From the NCBI GenBank assembly GCA_937871985.1, contig CALMPB010000059.1, forward strand, positions 1-8,480: a stretch of 8,480 nt of DNA, written 5' to 3'. Shown in pieces: positions 1-6,554 of this stretch. Positions within the stretch are counted from its first letter, which is position 1, and every line of letters begins with the position of its first letter. A program made the translations under genes and the position numbers. The notes below the pieces were generated by a model that was not told where the DNA came from, searched no databases, and saw nothing but the letters and a program-made list of their open reading frames with translations. This stretch comes from an uncultured Burkholderiaceae bacterium. GTDB taxonomy: Bacteria; Pseudomonadota; Gammaproteobacteria; Burkholderiales; Burkholderiaceae.

Positions 1-1826
1 CAACGGCAGAGGTTGGACCCGCCCTCTTCTTTTCGCTCCTCATTATTGCGTTGTCCTTTATTCCCGTTTTTTCACTTGAAGGGCAAGAGGGTAAGTTGTT
101 CGCACCGCTCGCGTTCACCAAAACATACTCGATTGCGGCCGCAGCCGGGATTTCTGTAACGCTCGTGCCCGTCCTCATGGGCTACTTCATTCGCGGACGT
201 ATCCCCCATGAAATGTCCAACCCCATCAACCGCGTATTGATTTGGCTATACCACCCGTTGCTCGAGGCGACATTGCGACGACCTTGGGCGGTCATCGGGT
301 TGGCCATTGTCGCTCTGGCAGTGACGTTGGTTCCCCTGTCGCGCTTGGGTAGCGAGTTCATGCCGGCCCTCGATGAAGGGGACCTCTTGTATATGCCCAC
401 CGCGCTGCCTGGCCTCTCCGCCCAAAAGGCCACTGAACTGTTGCAACAGACCGACCGCATGATTAAAACGGTTCCTGAAGTGGCCACGGTCTTCGGAAAG
501 TCCGGACGCGCCGATACCGCCACCGACCCGGCCCCGCTCGAAATGTTCGAGACCACCATCCAGTTCAAGCCCCGCGACCAGTGGCGCCCGGGCATGACGC
601 CCGAAAAGTTGATCGCCGAACTGGACCGAACGGTCACAGTACCGGGGCTGACAAATGTCTGGGTACCTCCTATTCGAAATCGCTTGGATATGCTTTCGAC
701 GGGAATAAAGACCCCAGTTGGGGTCAAAATTTCGGGCAGCGACCTGGCGCAGATCGACAACATCGCAACGCAGGTCGAGGCAGCGGTAAAGAATGTGCCG
801 GGTGTGACCTCTGCGTTGGCGGAACGCCTAAACGGGGGCCACTACATTGACGTCGATATCAACCGCCTTTCGGCGGCTCGCTATGGCTTGGCGATTACAG
901 ATATTCAATCGGTTGTGTCCTCGGCTGTAGGCGGTGAAAACGTGGGCGAGGTGGTCGATGGCCGTCAGCGTTTCCCGATCAACGTTCGATACCCACGTGA
1001 AATACGCGACTCACTAGAAAAACTACGTCAGATATCTATCGTTACCGACAAAGGGGCTCAAATTCGCCTTGGCGATGTGGCAGACCTGAAGATTACCGAT
1101 GGGCCACCCATGATACGCAGCGAAAACGCCCGATTGACGGGATACGTCTACGTGGACATTCAAAACGCCGATCTCTCCTCGGCGGTCAAGGCGATGCAGC
1201 AGGCCGTCACCGAGAAAGTTACGCTACCGGCTGGATATTCCATTGCCTGGTCCGGGCAATTCGAATATCTGGAACGCGCCGAAGCAAAGCTGCGAACAGT
1301 GGTGCCCATGACGCTTGCCCTGATCTTTGTCCTCTTGTTCCTGACCTTCAATTCGGCCGCCGATGCCCTGCTACTAATGCTCACCGTGCCTTTTGCACTG
1401 GTCGGCGGCTTCTGGCTGATCTGGATACTCGGCCACGCCATTTCGGTCGCCACGGCCGTCGGTTTTATCGCGCTTGTGGGCGTGTCGGCCGAGTTTGGCG
1501 TTGTGATGCTGCTGTATCTGAAAACCGCGTTAAACACTCGCCTGCAAGCGGGTAAAACACTGACCGAGTCTCTTTTGTTAGAGGCGATTCGCGAGGGTGC
1601 CGTGCTTCGGGTCCGCCCCAAAGCCATGACCGTTGCCGTTGTCCTGGGTGGGCTGTTCCCAATCATGCTGGGCCACGGTACCGGTTCGGAAGTCATGCAG
1701 CGCATCGCCGCGCCGATGATCGGTGGCATGGTCACAGCCCCTATTTTGTCGATGTTTGTAATCCCCGCGGCTTGGCTTTTGCTACAGCGACGGCGCCTTA
1801 ACCACCCTGATTTAAATCGTCAATGA
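1..1826 (+). CDS. cusA: CusA Cu(I)/Ag(I) efflux RND pump, 3' part
   Basis: Inner-membrane subunit of a tripartite CusCBA-type proton-driven pump that exports Cu(I)/Ag(I) from periplasm or cytoplasm. The frame is open to the left window edge (first full codon at 3), so the ATG/TTG-like starts near 51 are internal. Aligned by eye to E. coli CusA, the window begins near residue 443 of about 1049. The metal-binding methionine triad of CusA (M573, M623, M672) is conserved with exact spacing, at codons 393-395, 543-545 and 690-692, inside the LLYMP, APLEM and RLDML contexts. This favours Cu/Ag over CzcA-type Zn/Co specificity. The AEFGVVML segment carrying the proton-relay Glu (E939 in E. coli) is present, as are RVRPKAM and the closing transmembrane helices. 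The large central periplasmic (porter/docking) loop lies between the first three and last five membrane helices. The gene ends normally with TGA, and cusF follows 53 bp later on the same strand. Family assignment is very secure; the upstream cusB/cusC are assumed but not seen. Confidence 0.96.
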   Translation, partial: TAEVGPALFFSLLIIALSFIPVFSLEGQEGKLFAPLAFTKTYSIAAAAGISVTLVPVLMGYFIRGRIPHEMSNPINRVLIWLYHPLLEATLRRPWAVIGLAIVALAVTLVPLSRLGSEFMPALDEGDLLYMPTALPGLSAQKATELLQQTDRMIKTVPEVATVFGKSGRADTATDPAPLEMFETTIQFKPRDQWRPGMTPEKLIAELDRTVTVPGLTNVWVPPIRNRLDMLSTGIKTPVGVKISGSDLAQIDNIATQVEAAVKNVPGVTSALAERLNGGHYIDVDINRLSAARYGLAITDIQSVVSSAVGGENVGEVVDGRQRFPINVRYPREIRDSLEKLRQISIVTDKGAQIRLGDVADLKITDGPPMIRSENARLTGYVYVDIQNADLSSAVKAMQQAVTEKVTLPAGYSIAWSGQFEYLERAEAKLRTVVPMTLALIFVLLFLTFNSAADALLLMLTVPFALVGGFWLIWILGHAISVATAVGFIALVGVSAEFGVVMLLYLKTALNTRLQAGKTLTESLLLEAIREGAVLRVRPKAMTVAVVLGGLFPIMLGHGTGSEVMQRIAAPMIGGMVTAPILSMFVIPAAWLLLQRRRLNHPDLNRQ

Positions 1827-1879
1827 CATGACGTACTTCTGGCACATACGTGCCATCCCTTCATTTTGGAGAACGCTTT

Positions 1880-2272
1880 ATGAATAAACTAATCCGTCAC
1901 TTAATCGCAGTCGGCTTGGCACTGGGAATGGCCACGACTGTCTACGCAAACGATGACATGAAAATGGATATGAACGCCGCTGGCCATATGAAAATGGGCA
2001 TGGGTATGAGCATGAATGCCAACCCGGCGACACCAAGCACTACTACGGATACCGCCCTAGCCAATGGGACGATTAAAAAGGTAGACCGGCAAACTGAAAT
2101 GCTGACGATCGAGCACGGTGAGCTTAAAGATGTCGGCATGCCGGCGATGACCATGGCCTACAAAGCCAAAGACGCTGCGATGGTTACAGGAGCCAAAGAA
2201 GGCGAGAAGGTAAAATTTCGCCTGGAAAACCTAAATGGCACTTACACCATCACGGCGTTAAAAAAACAGTAG
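1880..2272 (+). CDS. cusF: CusF-like periplasmic copper/silver-binding protein
   Basis: Probable periplasmic metallochaperone that hands Cu(I)/Ag(I) to the CusCBA pump. 130 aa from ATG 1880, preceded by GGAGA at 1868-1872 (7-nt spacing). An in-frame GTG at 1850 would put ten residues before the signal peptide and is less likely. Signal peptide residues 1-23 (cleavage after VYA). Residues 24-50 form a Met/His-rich segment (M27, M29, M31, H36, M37, M39, M41, M43, M45). Residues about 60-130 are the CusF OB-fold domain. The CusF ligand set H36, W44, M47, M49 maps with identical spacing to H79, M87, M90, M92, so the cation-pi Trp is replaced by Met within GMPAMTM. It lies 53 bp after cusA and is presumably cotranscribed. 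Family assignment is firm. The name cusF rests on the domain and the neighbouring cusA; 'copper-binding protein' is the conservative name. Confidence 0.92.
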   Translation: MNKLIRHLIAVGLALGMATTVYANDDMKMDMNAAGHMKMGMGMSMNANPATPSTTTDTALANGTIKKVDRQTEMLTIEHGELKDVGMPAMTMAYKAKDAAMVTGAKEGEKVKFRLENLNGTYTITALKKQ

Positions 2273-2286
2273 CCGGTGTCAGTTAA

Positions 2287-2316
2287 GCGTCATCGCCAAC
2301 AACAAAGGGATGACGC
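2287..2316. terminator. Hairpin in convergent gap, possible bidirectional terminator
   Basis: Perfect 8-bp inverted repeat, GCGTCATC (2287-2294) and GATGACGC (2309-2316), with a 14-nt loop. It lies in the 65-bp gap between the convergent cusF-like and Met-rich genes. On the + strand it is followed by CTTTCT and on the minus strand by TTAACT, so the U-tract is weak both ways. Position and symmetry suit a shared terminator, but the long loop and poor T-runs keep this tentative. Confidence 0.4.
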
Positions 2317-2337
2317 CTTTCTATGCACTACGTCTAG

Positions 2338-2688
2338 TTATTTAGTCGAGGGCTGCACTTCAAGTTTATCGGCATATTTCACCATGATGTCACCCATGGC
2401 GCGCATCATTTCGCCATGCATTTGCATCATGACTTTCGCGTTGGGTCCACTAGCGGACCCCATCATGGGGCAACCGCCCATCATCCCCATCATACCGCCA
2501 CCCATCATGCCTCCCACTCCGCCACGCATCATAGGGCCCATTCTGGGCGCGCCGCCATCCTGCATCATGCTGGATTGATTCGGCATGGTTGCGGTGTCAT
2601 CGCCACTGGGCGTGGCTGCCAGGCCTACCCCACTGACAACCAATAGCAGCGCCGTTAGGGGCGCAATAAGTATTGCTTTCGTATTCAT
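2338..2688 (-). CDS. Met/Gly-rich exported protein, probable metal binder
   Basis: 116 aa. A strong Shine-Dalgarno AGGAGA (complement of 2694-2699) lies 5 nt before the ATG. Residues 1 to about 24 form a classic signal peptide (MNTK start, then a long Leu/Ala/Val core), so the product is periplasmic or exported. The mature part is dominated by Met and Gly: 22 Met in the whole protein, with tandem GGMMG units at about 50-77, one Cys (C73) and one His (H91). A predicted amphipathic helix follows (about 84-109) with Met pairs and acidic or basic residues. Met-rich periplasmic segments commonly bind Cu(I)/Ag(I), so a sponge or chaperone role is a reasonable inference. No catalytic motif is visible and I cannot assign a named family. 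It lies 42 bp downstream of another small exported protein on the same strand and is convergent with cusF. Unusual codon repetition (ATGATGGG) accompanies the protein repeat. The open frame on the opposite strand is only its shadow. Confidence 0.85.
   Translation of the reverse strand: MNTKAILIAPLTALLLVVSGVGLAATPSGDDTATMPNQSSMMQDGGAPRMGPMMRGGVGGMMGGGMMGMMGGCPMMGSASGPNAKVMMQMHGEMMRAMGDIMVKYADKLEVQPSTK
2458..2508 (-). repeat. Short ATGATGGG codon repeats in Met-rich gene
   Basis: The word CCCATCAT on the + strand (ATGATGGG on the coding strand) occurs four times, at 2458-2465, 2477-2484, 2486-2493 and 2501-2508. It encodes Met-Met-Gly. Spacing is irregular (19, 9 and 15 bp). This is coding low-complexity sequence that could slip in length, and is neither an iteron nor a CRISPR array. 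Confidence 0.7.
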
Positions 2689-2730
2689 GTGACTCTCCTA
2701 AATTTAAAAACAGACTCTGGCCGAGTCGAC

Positions 2731-3096
2731 TCAGATTCGTGAAGCAAATACCGAGCGTGGAGGAGGAGACGTCATTTCCGGGATAAATAGTTTGACGAAT
2801 GGATAGTTTGGCAACCCATAAACAGGTGAAGCCGCGATAGCAAACGGTATAGGCGTGCTTGGCAAAGCCGCTAAGCCACACGACAGACAAGCGCCGCTAA
2901 TTGATCCAGCTAAGGACGTAGCGCCTCGCAGGTTCACGCGGCAGGAAGATGCTATGCCAGGTGAGAACCCGACTAGGACTTGTGAATGAAGACTGGTCGA
3001 AGGCAACTCAGGACAAACAGTTGCCTGCGCAGGGGAACCTACCATGGCTACCCACGTCATCAAAATACATGTAGCTATTTTGACCCAGAATTTCAT
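2731..3096 (-). CDS. Small exported Cys-containing hypothetical protein
   Basis: 121 aa from ATG 3096. The frame continues upstream to a TTG at 3132, but the ATG gives a proper signal peptide: a MKFWVK basic start, a hydrophobic core, and likely cleavage after PAQA near residue 25. The mature part has Cys residues in a VCPEL context near the N-terminus, an SSCRV segment, and a CLSC pair (Cys-x2-Cys) in the middle. That pair leads into an Ala/Pro/Ile-rich, weakly hydrophobic stretch. The C-terminus is PPPRS followed by a few residues. Small signal-peptide proteins with a CxxC and a Pro/Arg-rich tail, such as DUF2946-type proteins, are often found beside copper genes. The resemblance here is only of layout, and I do not claim membership. 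It starts 49 bp after arsH ends and is followed 42 bp later by the Met-rich gene, so the two are probably cotranscribed. No clear Shine-Dalgarno precedes the ATG, and the best promoter box ends 6 nt before it. Function unknown. Confidence 0.68.
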   Translation of the reverse strand: MKFWVKIATCILMTWVAMVGSPAQATVCPELPSTSLHSQVLVGFSPGIASSCRVNLRGATSLAGSISGACLSCGLAALPSTPIPFAIAASPVYGLPNYPFVKLFIPEMTSPPPRSVFASRI

Positions 3097-3102
3097 TTGT
3101 CC

Positions 3103-3132
3103 AGTATAGACTTGCTGGCAGCACACTACCAA
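3103..3132 (-). promoter_or_regulatory. Candidate promoter with dyad in its spacer
   Basis: On the minus strand, TTGGTA (complement of 3127-3132) and TATACT (complement of 3103-3108) are separated by 18 bp. They match the sigma-70 boxes at 4/6 and 5/6 positions. The spacer contains a perfect inverted repeat TGCTG-G-CAGCA (3113-3123) centred almost exactly between the boxes. That is the geometry used by MerR-family activators, although these usually have 19-20 bp spacers. The -10 box ends 6 nt before the ATG at 3096, which predicts a leaderless mRNA. No experimental support; recognised by eye. Confidence 0.4.
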
Positions 3133-3145
3133 GAGTCATTACAAC

Positions 3146-3892
3146 TTAGCTGGTATTTTGATTCGCCTCATGGCTCATGGCGACCGCCGCCAATTCTGCA
3201 ATCAGCGGTGGCTCGGCTTCTTTGCGCTCACTGTACCGGCTAGTTAAATACTCGGACCGATCACGAATAATGAGCGTGAACTTGTAAAGTTCTTCCATGA
3301 CATCCACCAGCCGCTCGTAATACGCCGAAGGCTTCATTCTGCCCTTCTCATCGAACTCCTGAAACGCTTTGGCTACCGATGATTGGTTGGGAATGGTCAC
3401 CATCCGCATCCATCGCCCCAAAACACGCAAGGCGTTGACGGCGTTGAATGATTGTGAGCCGCCTGAGACCTGCATGACGGCCAGCGTTCGGCCTTGCGTT
3501 GGGCGAACACTCCCTAGCTCAAGCGGAAGCCAATCAATTTGCGATTTAAAAACGCCGGTCAAAGTGCCATGCCGTTCCGGGCTGCACCACACTTGGCCTT
3601 CGGACCACTCCGAGAGTCTACGTAACTCCTGGACTTTGGGATGATCGGCAGTGACGCTATCGACCATGGGCAAGCCGTGTGGATCGAATACTCGCGTCTC
3701 CGCCCCGAAGTGTTGGAGCAATCGTTGCGCTTCGAGAGTAAGCAATCGACTATAGGATGTTTCACGCAACGAGCCGTACAGCAGCAAAATACGAGGCGGA
3801 TGCGTCGATATCTTGGGCGGCTCCAGCTTCTCCGCAGTTGGGATATCTAAATGGGCAGCGCTGATGTTGGGGAGCTGAGAAAGCGTATCCAT
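3146..3892 (-). CDS. arsH: ArsH NADPH-dependent flavoprotein, organoarsenical oxidase
   Basis: Cytoplasmic FMN-dependent, NADPH-using oxidoreductase. Characterised ArsH proteins oxidise trivalent methyl- and aromatic arsenicals to less toxic pentavalent forms. 248 aa, a normal length for the family. The flavodoxin-like fold is visible: a variable N-terminal arm (1-33); beta1 and the phosphate-binding loop [16 protein letters not shown] (34-49); the [10 protein letters not shown] segment (104-113) and SQIDWLPL (117-124), which contact FMN; and [16 protein letters not shown] (141-156), all typical of ArsH. The C-terminal region from about 187 is helical and closes the tetramer in known structures. 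Its ATG shares one base with the TAA of the upstream arsC (TAATG arrangement), implying translational coupling within the ars operon. No missing key motif. Confidence 0.95.
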   Translation of the reverse strand: MDTLSQLPNISAAHLDIPTAEKLEPPKISTHPPRILLLYGSLRETSYSRLLTLEAQRLLQHFGAETRVFDPHGLPMVDSVTADHPKVQELRRLSEWSEGQVWCSPERHGTLTGVFKSQIDWLPLELGSVRPTQGRTLAVMQVSGGSQSFNAVNALRVLGRWMRMVTIPNQSSVAKAFQEFDEKGRMKPSAYYERLVDVMEELYKFTLIIRDRSEYLTSRYSERKEAEPPLIAELAAVAMSHEANQNTS

Positions 3893-4317
3893 TAAACTGC
3901 CACCCTGCGGCCTTGTTTGTCGATAACCAGCTCACCATCCTCTTTGGCAAAGGGGCCCTTCTGCGGTAAAAGCAGGATATCCAGCACCAACTCCGAAGGC
4001 CGGCACAGACGCACGCCGTTGGGTGTAACCACAAACGGCCGGTTGATAAGAATAGGGTTGGCCAGCATCGCATCAAGCAGCTCATCATCCGATAGAGCAG
4101 GATCGTCCAGGCCCAGCTCAGCGTATGGAGTGCCCTTTTCGCGGATCGCTTGGCGCACGGTTAATCCCGCGCCTGCGATCATGTCCTTTAGTTCTTTATG
4201 GGACGGTGGGTTTTCCAAATACTCGATGATAGTGGGTTCTACACCGGCATTACGAATCAAAGCCAAGGTATTGCGAGAGGTTCCGCACTTTGGATTGTGA
4301 TAAATGGTGATATTCAT
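3892..4317 (-). CDS. arsC: Glutaredoxin-coupled arsenate reductase (R773-type ArsC)
   Basis: Reduces arsenate to arsenite with glutathione and glutaredoxin in the cytoplasm, supplying substrate to the ACR3 pump. 141 aa, the usual length. The N-terminal motif [10 protein letters not shown] holds the catalytic Cys (C11) and neighbouring His (H7), matching C12 and H8 of plasmid R773 ArsC with a one-residue offset. The three arsenate-binding arginines of R773 (R60, R94, R107) map to R59 (in IREKGTPY), R93 (in INRPFVV) and R106 (in LCRPSE), so the active site is intact. It starts 15 bp after the acr3 stop and overlaps arsH by one base, so it is in the middle of the operon. The second, structurally unrelated arsenate reductase gene lies upstream of acr3. 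Confidence 0.96.
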   Translation of the reverse strand: MNITIYHNPKCGTSRNTLALIRNAGVEPTIIEYLENPPSHKELKDMIAGAGLTVRQAIREKGTPYAELGLDDPALSDDELLDAMLANPILINRPFVVTPNGVRLCRPSELVLDILLLPQKGPFAKEDGELVIDKQGRRVAV

Positions 4318-4332
4318 AATAGAAATCGCTGC

Positions 4333-5403
4333 TTAAATTTTTGCTTCGTACCAATACTGGGAACGATTCACGATATTGACCACTAACAGCATGACCGGTA
4401 CTTCAATCAAAACGCCCACCACCGTGGCCAAGGCGGCTCCGGACTGAAAACCAAACAGGCTGATGGCCGTGGCAACGGCCAGCTCAAAGAAATTGGACGC
4501 ACCAATCAAGCTGGACGGGCCGGCCACGCAATGCGGCACACCCAGCTTGCGATTCAGTAAATAAGCCAGGCCAGAGTTGAAAAACACTTGAATTAGAATC
4601 GGCACTGCCAACAGCGCAATAATCAGCGGTTGTTTCACGATGGACTCGCCCTGGAAGGCAAAGAGCAAGACTAAAGTCAACAATAGCGCGGCAATGGAAT
4701 ACGGCCCCAGGCTTGAGACAACTCGTTCGAAGGCGACCTGCCCTTTTGCCAGGAGCCCCTTGCGTATCCATTGCGCCAGAACAACAGGGACGATAATGTA
4801 CAGACCGACCGAGGTCATTAATGTGTCCCACGGCACGGTGATGGATGCCAGCCCCAGCAGCAATGCCACCAGCGGCGCGAACGCAACAATCATGATGGCA
4901 TCGTTCAACGCTACTTGCGACAGCGTGAAGTACGGATCGCCTTTGCAAAGCTGGCTCCATACAAAGACCATGGCGGTACAGGGCGCGGCGGCCAGTAAGA
5001 TTAAGCCAGCGATATAGCTATCAAGCTGGTCCGCCGGCAGCCAGTCGGCAAAAAGATGGCGGATAAACAGCCAACCCAAAAATGCCATTGAAAAAGGTTT
5101 GACCAGCCAGTTAATGCCCAGGGTGACCCCAATGCCGCGCCACTGACTCTTGATCTGCCCCAGTGCGCCGAAATCGATCTTGATAAGCATGGGGATAATC
5201 ATGACCCAAATCAAAACCCCAACAGGGATATTGACCTTGGCTACTTCAAGACTGGCGATGCCTTGAAAAAGCGCGGGCAAAGCCTGCCCTAGAAAGATAC
5301 CGGCCACAATGCAAAGAGCAACCCAAACGGTCAGATAGCGTTCAAAAAAACCGATAGTCGGTGCCAACCCTTCGGCTAGGGCCGCGGGAGAAGATGAAGA
5401 CAT
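4333..5403 (-). CDS. acr3: ACR3-family arsenite efflux permease
   Basis: Inner-membrane As(III) exporter of the ACR3 family (BASS superfamily), driven by the proton motive force; often annotated arsB although unrelated to the ArsB family. 356 aa with about ten hydrophobic segments. The first begins near residue 23, and an IIPMLIKIDF stretch follows the second. The conserved membrane cysteine lies in LLAAAPCTAMVFVWS (C142), and NDAIMI follows the fourth helix region. The conserved glutamate is in GASNFFELAVA (E307). These match the essential Cys and Glu of studied ACR3 proteins. A GGAA sequence 7 nt before the ATG can serve as the ribosome site. It lies 78 bp downstream of the LMW-type arsC and 15 bp upstream of the Grx-type arsC. 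Family membership is certain; subtype ACR3(1) versus ACR3(2) is not resolved by eye. Confidence 0.96.
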   Translation of the reverse strand: MSSSSPAALAEGLAPTIGFFERYLTVWVALCIVAGIFLGQALPALFQGIASLEVAKVNIPVGVLIWVMIIPMLIKIDFGALGQIKSQWRGIGVTLGINWLVKPFSMAFLGWLFIRHLFADWLPADQLDSYIAGLILLAAAPCTAMVFVWSQLCKGDPYFTLSQVALNDAIMIVAFAPLVALLLGLASITVPWDTLMTSVGLYIIVPVVLAQWIRKGLLAKGQVAFERVVSSLGPYSIAALLLTLVLLFAFQGESIVKQPLIIALLAVPILIQVFFNSGLAYLLNRKLGVPHCVAGPSSLIGASNFFELAVATAISLFGFQSGAALATVVGVLIEVPVMLLVVNIVNRSQYWYEAKI

Positions 5404-5481
5404 AAAGCAATTCCGTGTAAAAATGCGCCCGCCAGGCTGCAGTTAATCCAGACTTGGCTTCTGGTAAGCCTTGGCTACTAG

Positions 5482-5991
5482 CTATATCGCGACTATCGAA
5501 GGGTCGCCAATCTTTCTAATTTCCTGCTGGATAGCTACGTTATCCAGCTTATGCAAGGGCAAACTGATAAACGCATGCATCCGTGTTGCCATCTGTCTGA
5601 ACACTTTATCAAAGGCGGCACGTTTTTCGTCATCAGTACCTCCCACTGCGGCGGGATCTTGAAACGACCAATGAGCTGAAGCGGGATGCCCAGGCCAAAT
5701 GGGGCATACCTCCCCTGCCGCGTTATCGCAAACCGTGATAATAAAATCCATATGGGGTGCGTTAGGCTTGGCAAACTCGTCCCAGCTCTTGCTACGCAGC
5801 CTATCCAAGGGGTAACCGGTCTTTTGTACTTTTTCAAGGGCAAATGGATTTACCGTTCCCCCTGGCTGACTGCCGGCGCTATAGCCTTTGAACCTGCCAT
5901 TACCAAGCGTGGTTACCAAAGCTTCCGCCATGATGCTACGTGCCGAATTACCCGTGCACAGAAACAGCACGTTATACGTTTTTTCAGTCAT
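5482..5991 (-). CDS. arsC: LMW-phosphatase-type arsenate reductase
   Basis: Cytoplasmic arsenate reductase on the low-molecular-weight protein tyrosine phosphatase fold (pI258-like class). 169 aa from ATG 5991; an in-frame TTG at 6012 would add seven residues but has poorer start context. The phosphatase loop is FLCTGNSARS with nucleophile C12 (CX5R). The resolving cysteines C88 (TVCDNA) and C96 (EVCPIW) are in the same relative places as C82 and C89 of pI258 ArsC. The general-acid Asp is in FQDPA (D112). This triple-cysteine relay implies regeneration by thioredoxin, though some relatives use glutaredoxin or mycothiol, so the partner is inferred. It is the second gene of the operon, 123 bp after arsR. 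Another arsC of a different fold lies downstream of acr3. Confidence 0.94.
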   Translation of the reverse strand: MTEKTYNVLFLCTGNSARSIMAEALVTTLGNGRFKGYSAGSQPGGTVNPFALEKVQKTGYPLDRLRSKSWDEFAKPNAPHMDFIITVCDNAAGEVCPIWPGHPASAHWSFQDPAAVGGTDDEKRAAFDKVFRQMATRMHAFISLPLHKLDNVAIQQEIRKIGDPSIVAI

Positions 5992-6114
5992 TGCAATCTC
6001 TTGGTTTAGCAACAGCTCATGATTAAAGTGTGATGCACTGAAAGCGACACAACACCCGAGGGAAAATCGCCTTAATCAGCGGTTTGGCAGCGAAAACGTG
6101 TATGTGCAGGAGCG

Positions 6115-6453
6115 TCATGATGAAAGTATCTCGTTGGAGCACGCAGGAATGCAAACCGGCGTACACGGATTTCCACCGCAACAGTTTTCGGTCAGAAAAC
6201 CCAATACGCCATTCATCGTTTCAAAATTTGCCGAATAGATTAGCGAACGCCCTTCACGAGTTTGCGTGATTAAATTAGCGTAAGTCAGTTCTTTCAAATG
6301 GAACGACAACGAAGATGGCGCCAGTGCCAACGCTTCAGCAATTTTGCTCGCGGCTAAGCCTTGTGGCCCCGCCTGCACAAGCAGTCGAAACACAGCAAGA
6401 CGAGACTCTTGAGCAAGCGCTGATAAAGCCGAAATAATATTCTTTGTTTCCAT
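6115..6453 (-). CDS. arsR: ArsR/SmtB-family arsenic-responsive repressor
   Basis: Winged-helix homodimeric repressor that leaves operator DNA when As(III) binds, here presumably controlling the whole ars operon. 112 aa. The winged helix spans roughly 1-85, with the recognition helix in LAPSSLSFHLKELTYANLI (44-62) and the wing in TREGRSLIYS (65-74). The classical R773 arsenic site ELCVCDL in the DNA-binding helix is absent. Instead a cysteine cluster follows the fold: C91, C92, C97, C101, C105 in ENCCGGNPCTPVCIPAC. This resembles the CC..C trio of Acidithiobacillus ferrooxidans ArsR (C95, C96, C102), an independently evolved As(III) site. No Shine-Dalgarno is visible before the ATG, and the promoter lies within 25 nt of it. 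First gene of the operon. Confidence 0.95.
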   Translation of the reverse strand: METKNIISALSALAQESRLAVFRLLVQAGPQGLAASKIAEALALAPSSLSFHLKELTYANLITQTREGRSLIYSANFETMNGVLGFLTENCCGGNPCTPVCIPACSNEILSS

Positions 6454-6476
6454 TATTCAATAATATTGGAATTATA
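6454..6476 (-). promoter_or_regulatory. ars promoter -10 box and overlapping ArsR operator
   Basis: A perfect TATAAT lies on the minus strand (complement of 6471-6476), 17 nt before the arsR ATG. The -35 position has only weak matches (about 3/6), as expected for a repressed or activator-poor promoter. From 6454 to 6474 the DNA reads as an imperfect AT-rich dyad, TATTCAATA then ATATTGGAATTA, with one bulged base. It resembles the TATTCAA...TTGAATA half-sites known for ArsR/SmtB operators. The operator would cover the -10 box and start site, giving simple autorepression. The predicted 5' leader is only about 10-11 nt. Confidence 0.6.
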
Positions 6477-6554
6477 GAAAACAGACAAGGAAAATTTAGA
6501 TTATGGGATGGGTAGCATCAAAACAGCTACAGTTAATTGATCGTGGACTTGCCT

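Noticed and set aside
182..763. 193-codon ORF on the minus strand inside cusA
   Set aside because: It lies wholly antisense to cusA, whose translation matches E. coli CusA throughout. The antisense product shows no domain and has the Ser/Arg/Thr-rich makeup of a shadow frame.
1160..1735. 191-codon ORF on the minus strand inside cusA
   Set aside because: Antisense shadow of the CusA transmembrane region; low-complexity Ser/Thr/Arg product with no family features.
2458..2508. Repeated CCCATCAT as a CRISPR-like or iteron array
   Set aside because: Units are 8 bp with irregular 1-11 bp gaps, in frame with Met-Met-Gly codons. There are no spacers and no neighbouring cas or rep genes.
2276..2578. 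100-codon + strand ORF rich in Pro and Ile opposite the Met-rich gene
   Set aside because: The Pro/Ile/Met repeats are the complement of the ATGATGGG codon repeats. The minus-strand frame has a signal peptide and a strong ribosome site, so it is the real gene.
3917..4300. 127-codon + strand ORF opposite the Grx-type arsC
   Set aside because: Fully antisense to an arsC with all catalytic residues intact; Ser-rich shadow product.
4640..5017. 125-codon + strand ORF opposite acr3
   Set aside because: Antisense to a well-conserved ACR3 permease; no independent start signal or domain.
5456..5470. GGCTT-ctggt-AAGCC hairpin between LMW-type arsC and acr3
   Set aside because: Only a 5-bp stem with no T-run on the minus strand, so not a terminator; could be chance. 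Too weak to list as an attenuator.
5686..6009. 107-codon + strand ORF opposite LMW-type arsC
   Set aside because: Shadow frame of a gene with a complete CX5R and resolving-cysteine set.
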